Below, piece after piece: positions 36,801 to 45,846 of a DNA stretch of 64,000 nt. Every line of letters begins with the position of its first letter. Position 1 is the first letter of the stretch. Both the position numbers and the translations under genes were made by a program. Below the pieces are notes generated by a model. The model was not told where the DNA came from and did no database searches. It was given only the letters and a program-made list of their open reading frames with translations. Origin of the DNA: Rubidibacter lacunae KORDI 51-2 (GTDB lineage Bacteria; Cyanobacteriota; Cyanobacteriia; Cyanobacteriales; Rubidibacteraceae); the NCBI RefSeq assembly GCF_000473895.1, contig NZ_ASSJ01000017.1, positions 1 to 64,000 on the forward strand, written 5' to 3'.

Positions 36801-39800
36801 CGAGTGCGCCCGAGTTCGTGCAGTACCTCAACAACCGGACTTTCCGCGACGGCGACGGCAACCCGATCGATGCAGTTTTCGAGATCGAGAACGACCCAGC
36901 TACCGAGGACGATAACGTACTCATTACCAACCCGGCGGTCGGCGACCTCGGTCCCGAAAGCATCACCTTTATTCCCGCAGAAGACAGTCCTACGGGCGCA
37001 CCGCTGATTGCTGTCGGCAACGAAGTCAGCGGGACGACCACGCTCTTCTCAATCGATGCGCCGGTTCCCCAGCGCACCACCTTCGAAATCCAGGGCAGTG
37101 GCGATTCCAGTCCCCTGGAAGGCACGGTCGCCGTGGTTGAAGGTGTTGTTACCGGCAGCTTTGAAGGGCTGGACGGCTTCTTCATTCAAGACCCCACGGG
37201 CGACGGCGATCCGGCAACCTCTGACGGACTCTTCGTCGACGCACCAGGCGTGACGGTCTCCCCGGGCGACATCGTCCGGGTTACCGGCACCGTTGTCGAG
37301 TTCTTCGGTCAAACCCAACTCGGCGAAAACGTCGTGGTCGAGACGCTGGGTACAAATGGCGGAGTCACACCCATCGTAATTGACCTGCCGGTTGCCTCCG
37401 TCGGCGACTTGGAAGCCCTCGAAGGCATGCTCGTGACCTTCCCCGAAGCGCTCTTCGTCACGGATGTCTTCAACCTCGGTCGCTTCGGCGAGGTGCTCCT
37501 GTCGTCCGATGGTACGCTGCCGATTCCGACGGAGGTTGCCCAGCCAGGCGCTGCCGCCAACGACGTTGCCGCCGCCAATGCGCTGCAACAGATCTTGCTC
37601 GATGACGGCAGCAACGAAAGCGACCCAGAAACAACACCGTTTGTCGATCGCACCGGCGACAATCCGGTAACCTTGCGGCGTGGCAGCACGGTGGAAGGAC
37701 TAACCGGAAACCTCGGCTTCGGCTTTGGCAACTATCGCGTTCAGCCGACTGAGGAGCCGACCTTCGACTTCGCAGAACGCCCGGCGGTGCCGGATGTGGG
37801 CGATGCCGAGGTCACGATCGCGGCCTTCAACGTCCTCAACTACTTCACCACGATCGACGACGGCAACACGCTGACCGGTCCGAACGGCGACCAGAGCCCG
37901 CGAGGTGCCGACAGCCAAAACGAGTTCGAGCGCCAAGAAGCCAAGATCGTGGCCGCACTGCTCGAACTCAACGCAGATATTGTGGGCTTGGTCGAAATCG
38001 AGAATAACGGCGACACGGCAGTCTCGACGCTGGTCGATGCGCTCAACAGCGCCATCGGAGCGACCACCTACAGCTTCATCAGCGATCCGGCTGGCTTCAC
38101 CACCGTGCCCGGCGGCGACGACGCCATCAAGACGGCGTTTATCTACAAGCCGGCAGTTGTAACCCCGGTAGGCGATGCTCAGACCATCAACGACGAGTCC
38201 TTTGCGATCGGACGCGCACCGGTTGCTCAGACCTTCGAAACGGTCGCAGACGGGGAGGTGTTCACGGCGATCGTCAACCACTTCAAGTCCAAGGGTTCCT
38301 CGGGTGCTGAGGGCGACGACCTCGACCAAGGCGACGGACAGGGTGCGTTCAACGCTACGCGCGTCCGGCAAGCGGAAGCACTGGCTGGTTTCGTCACTGA
38401 CTTGCAAGCCAGCACGGGAGACAGCGACGTCATTGTCATCGGCGATATCAACGCTTACCCCACCGAAGATCCGATCGCCACGCTCGAAGACGCCGGTCTG
38501 ACGCGCCTGGAAACCGACCCTACCTTCGTTTTCTTCGGTCAGGAAGGCGCGCTGGACCATGCATTGGTCACCAGCAGCCTGAACGGGCAGGTCACTGGGG
38601 CCGCTGCCTGGGCGATCGATGCCGACGAGCCTCGCTCCCTCGACTACGAAGACAACATCGAAGACAACACGGACGATAACTTCGAGCGCACCAACGCCGA
38701 TCCTTCTCTCTTCCAACCGGATCCGTTCCGTTCCTCCGACCACGATCCGGTTCTCGTCGGACTCAACCTCGATTCCAGCGCTTTCACCTTGGAGTTACTT
38801 CACGGCTCGGACCAGGAAGCAGGCTCGGCTGCCGTTCGGGATGCACCTGGCTTCTCCGCCGTTCTCAACGCCCTGCGAGCGCAGGATGTGGGCGACGACG
38901 GCCTCGAAGACAACACCATCACCCTGTCTTCGGGCGATGCCTTCATCCCTGGCGTATTCTTCGATGCCTCCGAAGCGGTGTTCGGCGCACCTGGTATTGC
39001 CGACATCCTGATTCAGAACGAGCTGGGCTTCCAGGCGATCGCGCTGGGCAACCACGAGTTCGACTTCGGTTCTGAAGTACTGGCTGATTTGATTAGCGGT
39101 GCGGCCGGCAGCGAATTCGAGGGCATCGACGGGTTGGATGACTTCACGGGCACCAATTTCCCGTACCTGTCGGCGAATCTCGACTTCTCCACCGATGTCA
39201 ACCTGGCACCGCTGGAAACCGAAGGCGGTCAGCCCCCTGCGCCCAACACGGTGACCTCTTCAACGGTCATCGATGTCAATGGCGAATTAATTGGTGTGGT
39301 CGGTGCGACCACGCCCACCCTCGCTAGTATCTCCAGCCCGGATGGTGTCGGCGTCTTGCCGAGTCCGTTCGACTCCAACCCAACGCCGGAACAGCTCGAC
39401 GCTCTGGCAGCGGTGATTCAGAGTGAAGTTGACGCGCTGCTGGCGGCTAACCCCGAGATGAACAAGGTGATTCTGCTGTCGCACATGCAGCGGATCGCTA
39501 TCGAAGAAGAGCTGGCAACGCGGTTGACGAACGTGGACATCATCGTGGCAGGGGGGTCCAACACTCGCCTGTTCGATGAAAACGACCGCCCCCGCGATGG
39601 CGACAGCGTCCAAGGCGAGTATCCCAAGTTCTTCACGAACGCGGGCGGCACGCAAACGGCGCTGGTGAACACGGACGGCAGCTACAAGTACGTGGGTCGC
39701 TTGGTGCTGGACTTTGATAGTGCAGGCAACATCATTCCCGAAAGCTACGACCCGTCAGTCTCCGGTGCCTACGCGACCGACGACCAAGGCGTCGAAGACC

Positions 39801-41488
39801 TGAATGCGGGCGACTTAGTCGATCCCGAAGTGCAAGCGATCGCCGATGCCATTGGGGAGCGAATTTTCGAAATTGAAGGCAACATCTTGGGCGTCTCCGA
39901 GGTGTTCCTCAACGGCAACCGCTCTGGCGTTGACGACGACCCCACCGATCTCGATGGCGTCCGTACCCAGGAGACCAACCTGGGCAACCTGACCGCCGAT
40001 GCCAACTTGGCGGCGGCGAAGGAGTCCGACGCGACGGTGGTGCTGTCGCTCAAGAACGGCGGCGGTATCCGCGCCTCCATCGGTCAGACCTTGGTTCCTC
40101 CAGGTGGTGACGAGCCGGAACGCCTGCCCACCGAGGAAATCCTCGATGATGAGGGCAACGTAGTCAAACCCGAGGGCGGCATCAGCCAGAACGACATCCA
40201 GACGACCCTGGCATTCAACAACGGCTTGACGTTGCTGACCCTGACCAAGACCGAGTTGATCGATTTGCTCGAGCACGGCGTCAGCGCCATTCCCGGTGTC
40301 AGCGGTCGCTTCCCCCAAATTGCAGGAGTCGCGTTCTCCTACGACCCCGATTTGGAAGCAGGCGATCGCATCCTGACCGCCAGCATCCTCGACGAGAATG
40401 GCGAGCTGCTGACCGAGCTGGTGCGCGATGGCGAAATCGTAGGCGATGCCAATGAATTGTTCCGCATCGTCACCCTGAACTTCCTAGCAGCACCCCGCTT
40501 TGACGACGACGGCAACTTCATCGGAGGCGGCGACGGTTATCCGTTCCCCAATACCAACACCGACCCAGACCTGGGCGAAGTGGGCGACCCCGACGTCATC
40601 GAACGGGTCAACACGGTGCAGCTGGAGCAGGAGGGCGTCACAACGGGCGATGCTGTCTTCGCCGACGACGGTACCGAGCAGGATGCCCTGGCGGAATACT
40701 TGCTCGACAACTTCCCGAACGACGACGACCCGAACACGCCGGTGTTCGGTGAAGAAGACACCGGCCGCGACGTCGACGAACGCATCCAAAATCTCAACTT
40801 CCGCGAAGACACTGTTCCAACCGGCGATGACGGCGAGCCCTTTGCCGGTCCGATACCCACCTTCGGGACGCTTGGGGACGATGTCCTCGACTCGGCACTA
40901 GGCGATTTCGACGGCACAAACGCGCTAGTTTTCGCCGGCAGCGGCAACGACCTGATCGACAACTCCACCAGTGGCGGCAGCCGCCTGTTCGGCGGTTCCG
41001 GGAACAACGAGATCCTCGCCGGCACGAACGATCGCGCGTTCGGGGGAGCGAATGACGATATCCTCGATAGCTCGGCCGGTGGCGGCGGCAACCGCCTCTA
41101 CGGTCTCGCCGGCGACGATTTCTTCTTCCTCGGCAGCACCGATCGCGCCTTCGGCGGCGGCGACAACGATGCCTTCTTCTTCCCGAACGGCGGCGGCGAC
41201 AACCTCGTCACGGGTGGCGAAGGGGACGACCAATTCTGGGTTGCCAATGCCATCCTGCCGACCTCGGCGAACACCTTCACCGACTTCACCATCGGCAGTG
41301 ATGTCATCGGTATTGCCGGTATCGACGGCATTACCGAGTTCGAGGACGTAATCCTCGGCGGCACCGATGATGCGACGATCTCGCTCGGGGAAGCCGGACC
41401 GATCGCCGTGTTGTTGGGTGTCACGCCCGATAGCCTGAGCTCGTCGGACTTCCTCATTCTTGAGGGTCCGGTGACTTTCCCTGCTTAA
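33824..41488 (+). CDS. Giant secreted multidomain phosphoesterase/nuclease (2554 aa)
   Basis: Domains in order, positions approximate. A choice-of-anchor I beta-propeller-like domain (20-65, resuming at 200-370 and 800-1080) is interrupted twice: by a CHRD domain (68-194; SAIHVHTADAGTNGPILRNL, GELRGQF) and by a phytase-like esterase domain (400-780; GLFFEGVDENGFYTFITHPD, GSGNFWMVDEYRPAVYQF). Next comes an OB-like linker (1090-1300), then an ExeM/NucH endonuclease (1331-1650; VTIAAFNVLNYF, LVEIENNGD, IGDINAYPTEDP, SSDHDPVLVGL), a 5'-nucleotidase-type metallophosphatase with its C-terminal domain (1654-2325; SSGDAFIPG, GNHEFDFG, NLGNLTADANLA, LKNGGGIRAS) and a degenerate RTX tail (2350-2554). 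There is no signal peptide, consistent with type I export by the HlyB/HlyD system at 45.8-50.7 kb. Predicted to release phosphate from extracellular DNA, nucleotides and phytate-like esters. The nucleotidase lacks the usual GGHTH (it reads GGSNTRLF). Confidence 0.88.
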   Translation: MEELTAPQPSNAITLTPIGTFSTGVFDESAAEIVAFDPGSQRLFVVNANNATIDILDVSDPSNPVANPMSEDQEVPPITDGPATGDFTFTISSTNVLTVTGTFSGLSSALNPVGAVDAEGNPVSAIHVHTADAGTNGPILRNLTVTTFGDGLSGVYSGEFQLTADEAAAALDEGFYVNLHTINNPSGELRGQFVQSSIDATNLGGGANSVDVANGIVAVAIEADNSQDPGTIAFYTTDGDFLNSVTVGALPDMVTFTPDGTKLIVANEGEPNDDYSVDPEGSVSIIDISEAGNDLAGLTQDNVSTADFIAFNDRIEDLRGRGVRIFGPNATVARDLEPEYIAVSGDGSTAYVSLQENNAFAVVDIETSTVLDILPLGFKDYSIGLPTLTEFSLDDAIAAESLGSTLEGEDIPLGGLSGLFFEGVDENGFYTFITHPDRGPDAGTSDVDGDGDNERIFKLPEFQPEVVRFTLDPETGNIAIVDRIGLTDGNGNPLTGLPNLEGDDNGAAPADLEGNLLEFDPLGADLEGIVVDGSGNFWMVDEYRPAVYQFDPNGALLNRFVPEGTDPNGADTFGTETLPAEYATARDNRGFEAVALDTTNGILYAFIQTPLGNDGTGTFNRDVSDESQVIRILGIDPATGTPVAEYVYLLERPDVRQGGSVDKIGDAVFDPATGNFFVIERDSGSSPESTKAIYEISLSGATNVLGAVLPAGQTLETLTPDELGGIRPVSKREVTNLPSLGYLPSDKPEGLAIVPGPTAGNFALAVLNDNDFEPEDKATVLGIVEFAKSNKLDASDEDGINLQNFPLLTAYQPDAIATFEGLDGRTYIVTANEGDARDYDTFSEEAKLADLQAAGLLDLNDDGVPDSVTDSPFAELNADDQLGEKNLTNVNGDLDGDGLIEQLVAFGGRSFSVFDPFGNLVFDSGDDFELITAEVLPEDFNSNNDENDSFDNRSDNKGPEPEAVDVGFINGIPYAFIGFERVGGIAVYDLTDPSAPEFVQYLNNRTFRDGDGNPIDAVFEIENDPATEDDNVLITNPAVGDLGPESITFIPAEDSPTGAPLIAVGNEVSGTTTLFSIDAPVPQRTTFEIQGSGDSSPLEGTVAVVEGVVTGSFEGLDGFFIQDPTGDGDPATSDGLFVDAPGVTVSPGDIVRVTGTVVEFFGQTQLGENVVVETLGTNGGVTPIVIDLPVASVGDLEALEGMLVTFPEALFVTDVFNLGRFGEVLLSSDGTLPIPTEVAQPGAAANDVAAANALQQILLDDGSNESDPETTPFVDRTGDNPVTLRRGSTVEGLTGNLGFGFGNYRVQPTEEPTFDFAERPAVPDVGDAEVTIAAFNVLNYFTTIDDGNTLTGPNGDQSPRGADSQNEFERQEAKIVAALLELNADIVGLVEIENNGDTAVSTLVDALNSAIGATTYSFISDPAGFTTVPGGDDAIKTAFIYKPAVVTPVGDAQTINDESFAIGRAPVAQTFETVADGEVFTAIVNHFKSKGSSGAEGDDLDQGDGQGAFNATRVRQAEALAGFVTDLQASTGDSDVIVIGDINAYPTEDPIATLEDAGLTRLETDPTFVFFGQEGALDHALVTSSLNGQVTGAAAWAIDADEPRSLDYEDNIEDNTDDNFERTNADPSLFQPDPFRSSDHDPVLVGLNLDSSAFTLELLHGSDQEAGSAAVRDAPGFSAVLNALRAQDVGDDGLEDNTITLSSGDAFIPGVFFDASEAVFGAPGIADILIQNELGFQAIALGNHEFDFGSEVLADLISGAAGSEFEGIDGLDDFTGTNFPYLSANLDFSTDVNLAPLETEGGQPPAPNTVTSSTVIDVNGELIGVVGATTPTLASISSPDGVGVLPSPFDSNPTPEQLDALAAVIQSEVDALLAANPEMNKVILLSHMQRIAIEEELATRLTNVDIIVAGGSNTRLFDENDRPRDGDSVQGEYPKFFTNAGGTQTALVNTDGSYKYVGRLVLDFDSAGNIIPESYDPSVSGAYATDDQGVEDLNAGDLVDPEVQAIADAIGERIFEIEGNILGVSEVFLNGNRSGVDDDPTDLDGVRTQETNLGNLTADANLAAAKESDATVVLSLKNGGGIRASIGQTLVPPGGDEPERLPTEEILDDEGNVVKPEGGISQNDIQTTLAFNNGLTLLTLTKTELIDLLEHGVSAIPGVSGRFPQIAGVAFSYDPDLEAGDRILTASILDENGELLTELVRDGEIVGDANELFRIVTLNFLAAPRFDDDGNFIGGGDGYPFPNTNTDPDLGEVGDPDVIERVNTVQLEQEGVTTGDAVFADDGTEQDALAEYLLDNFPNDDDPNTPVFGEEDTGRDVDERIQNLNFREDTVPTGDDGEPFAGPIPTFGTLGDDVLDSALGDFDGTNALVFAGSGNDLIDNSTSGGSRLFGGSGNNEILAGTNDRAFGGANDDILDSSAGGGGNRLYGLAGDDFFFLGSTDRAFGGGDNDAFFFPNGGGDNLVTGGEGDDQFWVANAILPTSANTFTDFTIGSDVIGIAGIDGITEFEDVILGGTDDATISLGEAGPIAVLLGVTPDSLSSSDFLILEGPVTFPA

Positions 41489-41739
41489 ACCTGGGTGGCG
41501 AGTGACGCTACTTGCCAGTAGCGTCACTCGCATCGCTCTGGAGAGCGAGCGCGCGGAGATCGCCTCGTATCTAAAAAACTCCGAAGACATTTCCGCTGCC
41601 GTGCCGGGCAGCTATTACTATCCGGAAGGGCAAGCCGCGAGCCGCATCCCAGTTGCCAAAGCTGCAACTCACCGGATCTCAAACACACACGAGCTATTCG
41701 CCAACACCGACGAGGCAATAACGAGGAGGACGAACGAGC

Positions 41740-44001
41740 ATGGCAGAGCTTTTTGCTACCGAAGACGGTCAAATTTTAACCGGCACCCTGGAAAACGATA
41801 TCCTCGACGCCACGGGGTTTTCAGACAACACCCTGAACGGTCTTGAAGGCGACGACGAGCTATTCGCAGGGACTAACGGCCAACTTTTTGGCAACGAGGG
41901 TAATGACTCCCTATTCGGGACAGCCGGTGGCGGCGGTAACAGCCTCGATGGCGGTTCCGGTAACGACTTTTTGTCCTCTAACACGAACGACACGCTCATT
42001 GGCGGAACGGGCGACGATACTTTGAGTGCCGGGGGGGGTGGCGATAACTCGCTCACGGGTGGAGAGGACAACGACCTGTTCATCCTGACTTCGGGCGAAT
42101 TTCCCGCCTCGATCAACTTCATCGAGGATTTCACTCAAGGCGACGATCTCCTGAGCATCGGTGGCACCGATATTGCCAACAGCTATGGCGATCTCACCTT
42201 CACCCTGACCGATGACGGTACGCTGATTACCGTTACGGAATTCGACCAAGACATTGCATTATTGCGCGGCTTCTTCGGGCTGTTGCGGGTTAGCGATTTC
42301 CTCTTTCCCGACGATGACGAAAACTACCCGCCGACGGTCAGAGACGCCACCTTTGAACTCGATGCCAATAGCCCTAATGGCACGAGTGTCGGCACGCTGT
42401 TTGCTGCGGACCCCAATGACACTCCCGACGAAACCTCGTTAACCTTCGATATCACTGCAGGGAATGTCGATGGCGATGGCGATGGCATTACACCCTTTGC
42501 GATCGATGCCGAAACGGGCGAAATCACCGTCGCCGATAGCGACGACCTCGATCTCGAGACCTTGCCAACCTTCTCGCTAGAGGTGACGGCGACCGACCCC
42601 GACGGGCTGAGCGACACCGGCACTGCGACGGTAGACCTGGTCGAAGACTCCAACGAACCACCGGTCGTTGCAGACGATACCTTCAGCGTGCCCGAAGCCA
42701 GTGCAAACGGCACGTTTGTCGGCACGGTTGTTGCCACCGACCCCGACGATGACGCGTTGACCTTCGCGATCGCTAGCGGCAACGTCGACGCAGATGGCGA
42801 CGGCATCGCTGCCTTTGCGATCGATGAAAGTACGGGCGACATTACGGTTGCTGACAGCGACGACCTGGATTTCGAGACGCGCGATCGCTTCGAATTAGTC
42901 GTCAGTGCCACCGACCCTGACGGGCTGAGCGATACCGGCGAGATCGGCATCGATATCACCGACGTTGCCCCTACCGCCAGCCTCGGACCCGACAGCACGA
43001 TCGACATTTCCGCACCGCCTGGCGAAAGCGCCACCTTCCGCTACACCCTGGAAGGGAACACTGCTCCGAGCGTCTTCGAAATCGGCTTCTTCGACCAGCA
43101 AGATAGTGACTTGGGTGGAGTGGTGCCTGGCGATGCTGGCTTCAACGAGATTGCCGCCTTGGAAGACGCCACCACGATCTTCTCGGTATTGGCCGGTGGA
43201 GATGCTCTTGAGGTACTGCCTCAACTGCTTTCTGGGTTGGCACGCACGATTCCCGACCATGGCGGGCGCATCAGTTATTACGTAATTGAAGACGCGACGC
43301 GCGATGAAGTGTTGGAAACGGGAGATACTGACGGGTTGTCCTTCGGCAGCGATGTGCTCGAGATCGTCACGGCAGACAACGAGACCTTCGACCTCAGCTT
43401 CTTCGGTGGCGACTTGCTGGTCACTGCCGATTTGACCGGTGACGTACCCCCGCTGGGAACTAACAGCCAAGGCAACGTTGAAGGCGAGTCGATCGACCTC
43501 CGCGGCAGCGGCAACGCAACAGCAACCCTGGGTTTGGGCGGCGTCGACTCATTTGCAGTGTTTGATAACCTTGCCGGTTTGTACGTTGTGGACGACCTGA
43601 ACGGCACCATTGACGGTCTTGCTCCCGGCCAGGACGGTTACGACGCTGCCGTGCTTGAGCGGGCCTTAGAAGACTCGCTGATGCGCGGGGGCTCGGGCGG
43701 CAACACCAGTGCGGCAGAATTCGGCTTGCTGGCCCTTGAAGGAGGAGCAATTTATGCACCTTTCCTTCTGTCGGAAGGCGGCAGCCTCTTCGACTCCAGC
43801 AACGGAGGTTCGGTGCTGCCCGACACGAGCGACGGGAACGATCCCGACTTCCCCGTGTACACGCCATTCCTGGCATCCGACGGCGGAATCGACCACCTGC
43901 GCGTGCTCGGCGACAACACGTTTGCTTTCGAAGACCAGTCGGGCGGCGGCGATCGCGACTTCAACGACTTCGTTTTCCAGCTCCAGATCGAGGTCGCCTA
44001 G
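41740..44001 (+). CDS. RTX / cadherin-like / DUF4114 exoprotein
   Basis: The 753-aa protein is acidic and has no signal peptide. N-terminal RTX-like repeats (10-130; GLEGDDELFAG, GNEGNDSLFG, GGTGDDTLSAGG) are followed by two cadherin-like repeats (about 200-405, each starting YPPTVRDATFELDAN or EPPVVADDTFSVPEA and ending VTATDPDGLSDTG), and a C-terminal DUF4114 domain (about 680-753; DHLRVLGDNTFAFEDQSGGGDRDFNDFVF). A good ribosome-binding site (GAGGAGG) precedes the ATG at 41740. It follows the giant exoenzyme by 251 bp on the same strand and shares its RTX style, so it is probably a second substrate of the same type I exporter: a calcium-binding surface or adhesive protein. Confidence 0.88.
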   Translation: MAELFATEDGQILTGTLENDILDATGFSDNTLNGLEGDDELFAGTNGQLFGNEGNDSLFGTAGGGGNSLDGGSGNDFLSSNTNDTLIGGTGDDTLSAGGGGDNSLTGGEDNDLFILTSGEFPASINFIEDFTQGDDLLSIGGTDIANSYGDLTFTLTDDGTLITVTEFDQDIALLRGFFGLLRVSDFLFPDDDENYPPTVRDATFELDANSPNGTSVGTLFAADPNDTPDETSLTFDITAGNVDGDGDGITPFAIDAETGEITVADSDDLDLETLPTFSLEVTATDPDGLSDTGTATVDLVEDSNEPPVVADDTFSVPEASANGTFVGTVVATDPDDDALTFAIASGNVDADGDGIAAFAIDESTGDITVADSDDLDFETRDRFELVVSATDPDGLSDTGEIGIDITDVAPTASLGPDSTIDISAPPGESATFRYTLEGNTAPSVFEIGFFDQQDSDLGGVVPGDAGFNEIAALEDATTIFSVLAGGDALEVLPQLLSGLARTIPDHGGRISYYVIEDATRDEVLETGDTDGLSFGSDVLEIVTADNETFDLSFFGGDLLVTADLTGDVPPLGTNSQGNVEGESIDLRGSGNATATLGLGGVDSFAVFDNLAGLYVVDDLNGTIDGLAPGQDGYDAAVLERALEDSLMRGGSGGNTSAAEFGLLALEGGAIYAPFLLSEGGSLFDSSNGGSVLPDTSDGNDPDFPVYTPFLASDGGIDHLRVLGDNTFAFEDQSGGGDRDFNDFVFQLQIEVA

Positions 44002-44143
44002 CCTCGCCGGGCACCCTACCATTACACTGCGAGCAGTCGGTCAGTCGCGGCCGGCCGCTCGCTTCCACGCAGCTTTATTTACGGGATTTTTAGTAAGCCC
44101 ATAGCGAACCGTTTGCTCTTTTACGTCTGTCAACACCCGTCTT

Positions 44144-44884
44144 ATGGATGCAGCCACGCTACCGACTTTGCAGACCCAAACAAACGTCAGCGAGCTAGCG
44201 ATCGCGATCGCCGCCCAATCGCTGACTCCAAGCCTGATAGCGCCGGAATTCCTCACCTCCAGCGGCGTCGTCCCCGGTGACTGGGAATTCGCAAAACCGC
44301 CTCAATTTAATCAAACCCAGGGACGACTGACTTACAAAAACGGTCTGGGCGTCGTTGCCCAACCTCGCCTCGTTACCTTCGCTGAAGCCCTGTCCGACAG
44401 GCGCGCGCTGGTTGCCCCCGATACCGCGCGCCGCTTCGCCGAGCGGCTGCCGAATGCGGACTATCAAGGTGTCAGCATTGCGCCGAAGACGCTCGTCCCC
44501 TTTCCCGACGCGGCCGACGGACCGCGCAACTTCATCGTCGGGCAACTGCTGGCTGCCGGTCCCTGGCAGCAAATCGGTACGAAGCCGCCTCAAGCAGCGG
44601 TTAGTTTGGTGTACCAATTCGAGCGCTGCCAACTCAGCCTCACCATTACCGAGGTGCGCCTGCGCCCGCAAAACCAAACCGCCGGCGTTCCAGCCCTTCT
44701 GTTCTCCGGCAGCTTCAACTACGCGATCGTGCCCGACAGCCCACCTGGCGAGCGGCTCGCGCAGTTGCAGTCCGCAATTGGTAACTGGCAGGACGACCTA
44801 GTGGCGTTTGCAGATCTGGTGCAAGCAAAATTCTTAGGTAAACCCGACAATCCCCTATTTCCTTCGGGAGCCTTGCCAACGTGA
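44144..44884 (+). CDS. Conserved hypothetical protein (246 aa)
   Basis: ATG at 44144. No signal peptide or membrane helix. The product appears to be a mixed alpha/beta soluble protein with segments such as GRLTYKNGLGVVAQPRLVTF and FIVGQLLAAGPWQQIG, which I do not recognise as any named family. It lies between the exoprotein genes and the type I secretion genes on the same strand, so it may act as an accessory factor (inference). The alternative is an unrelated housekeeping gene. Confidence 0.65.
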   Translation: MDAATLPTLQTQTNVSELAIAIAAQSLTPSLIAPEFLTSSGVVPGDWEFAKPPQFNQTQGRLTYKNGLGVVAQPRLVTFAEALSDRRALVAPDTARRFAERLPNADYQGVSIAPKTLVPFPDAADGPRNFIVGQLLAAGPWQQIGTKPPQAAVSLVYQFERCQLSLTITEVRLRPQNQTAGVPALLFSGSFNYAIVPDSPPGERLAQLQSAIGNWQDDLVAFADLVQAKFLGKPDNPLFPSGALPT

Positions 44885-45036
44885 GACCGAGGAGTTGGTT
44901 CCGGTAAGCCCTCCAGTTAGCAGCAACCGGAAGCTGGCTATTGCACGATCTGACAGACGGAAAGCGAGAGCGTACAATTGCCTAAAGGCAGGCAAAACCC
45001 GCCATCACTGCGAGAGAAGCACTTCCGAGATAGCGC

Positions 45037-45846
45037 ATGAGCGTCGTACTCAAGATCGATCGAGAACCCGTCGCCTCCGACCATTTACTGCCGTTGCTGG
45101 CCGGATATCAACTCCTTCCCCAGCTAGCGCGCGAGCTGCTGATCGACCGCGCGATCGCATCGGTCGAGTGCCCGCCAGAAGAAGAGCAGCTGGCACGAAA
45201 GCAGTTTTTCGAGCGCAACCAACTGAGCGATCCACAACAGATCCAGCTCTGGTTAAAGCGCTTTGGGATGACCCAAAATCAACTCGATCGCCTGGCAGTG
45301 CGAGCGCAAAAGATCGAAACCTTCAAGCAGCAAACCTGGGGATTGAAGCTCGAATCCTACTTCCTCAAGCGCAAACGCGAACTCGATCAAGTGGTGTACT
45401 CGCTGATCCGCATTCGAGATGCCGACCTCGCCAACGAGCTGTACTTTCGCATCCAGGACGGCGAAGCAACATTTGCCGAAGTCGCCCAAGAACACTCCCA
45501 GGGCTCCGAAGCCCAAACCGGCGGACTCGTCGGTCCGGTTTATCTCAGCACCCCGCATCGAGCGCTGGCCCAGATTCTAGCCTCCAGCCAACCGGGGCAG
45601 CTCTGGCCGCCGCAGCGCATTGAAGAATGGTACGCGATCGTGCGGCTGGAGAAATTGATCCCCGCCCAGCTCGACGATGCCATGCGACGCCGCCTGTTGG
45701 ACGAATTATTCCGCAAGTGGATTGAAGAGCAGATCCAACAGAAGGTCGCCATCGAAGCGGACGATAGCGACGCGATCGCGTCCCCAGCTGCGAATGCTCC
45801 GCCCGCCTCTGCCCATCCGACCTCAGCGGCTGCGCCCTCATCATGA
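45037..45846 (+). CDS. Parvulin-type peptidylprolyl isomerase
   Basis: Folding catalyst of 269 aa. A helical SurA/PrsA-like N-terminal region (about 10-125) precedes a PpiC/parvulin domain (about 130-215; ELYFRIQDGEATFAEVAQEHSQGSEAQTGGLVGPVYLS). No signal peptide is seen, so it may act in the cytoplasm on secretion substrates before export. Its stop overlaps the ATG of the ABC exporter by 4 bp (45843-45846), which shows tight translational coupling. A parvulin followed by a HetC-like ABC protein and HlyD is a recurrent cyanobacterial set. Confidence 0.88.
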   Translation: MSVVLKIDREPVASDHLLPLLAGYQLLPQLARELLIDRAIASVECPPEEEQLARKQFFERNQLSDPQQIQLWLKRFGMTQNQLDRLAVRAQKIETFKQQTWGLKLESYFLKRKRELDQVVYSLIRIRDADLANELYFRIQDGEATFAEVAQEHSQGSEAQTGGLVGPVYLSTPHRALAQILASSQPGQLWPPQRIEEWYAIVRLEKLIPAQLDDAMRRRLLDELFRKWIEEQIQQKVAIEADDSDAIASPAANAPPASAHPTSAAAPSS

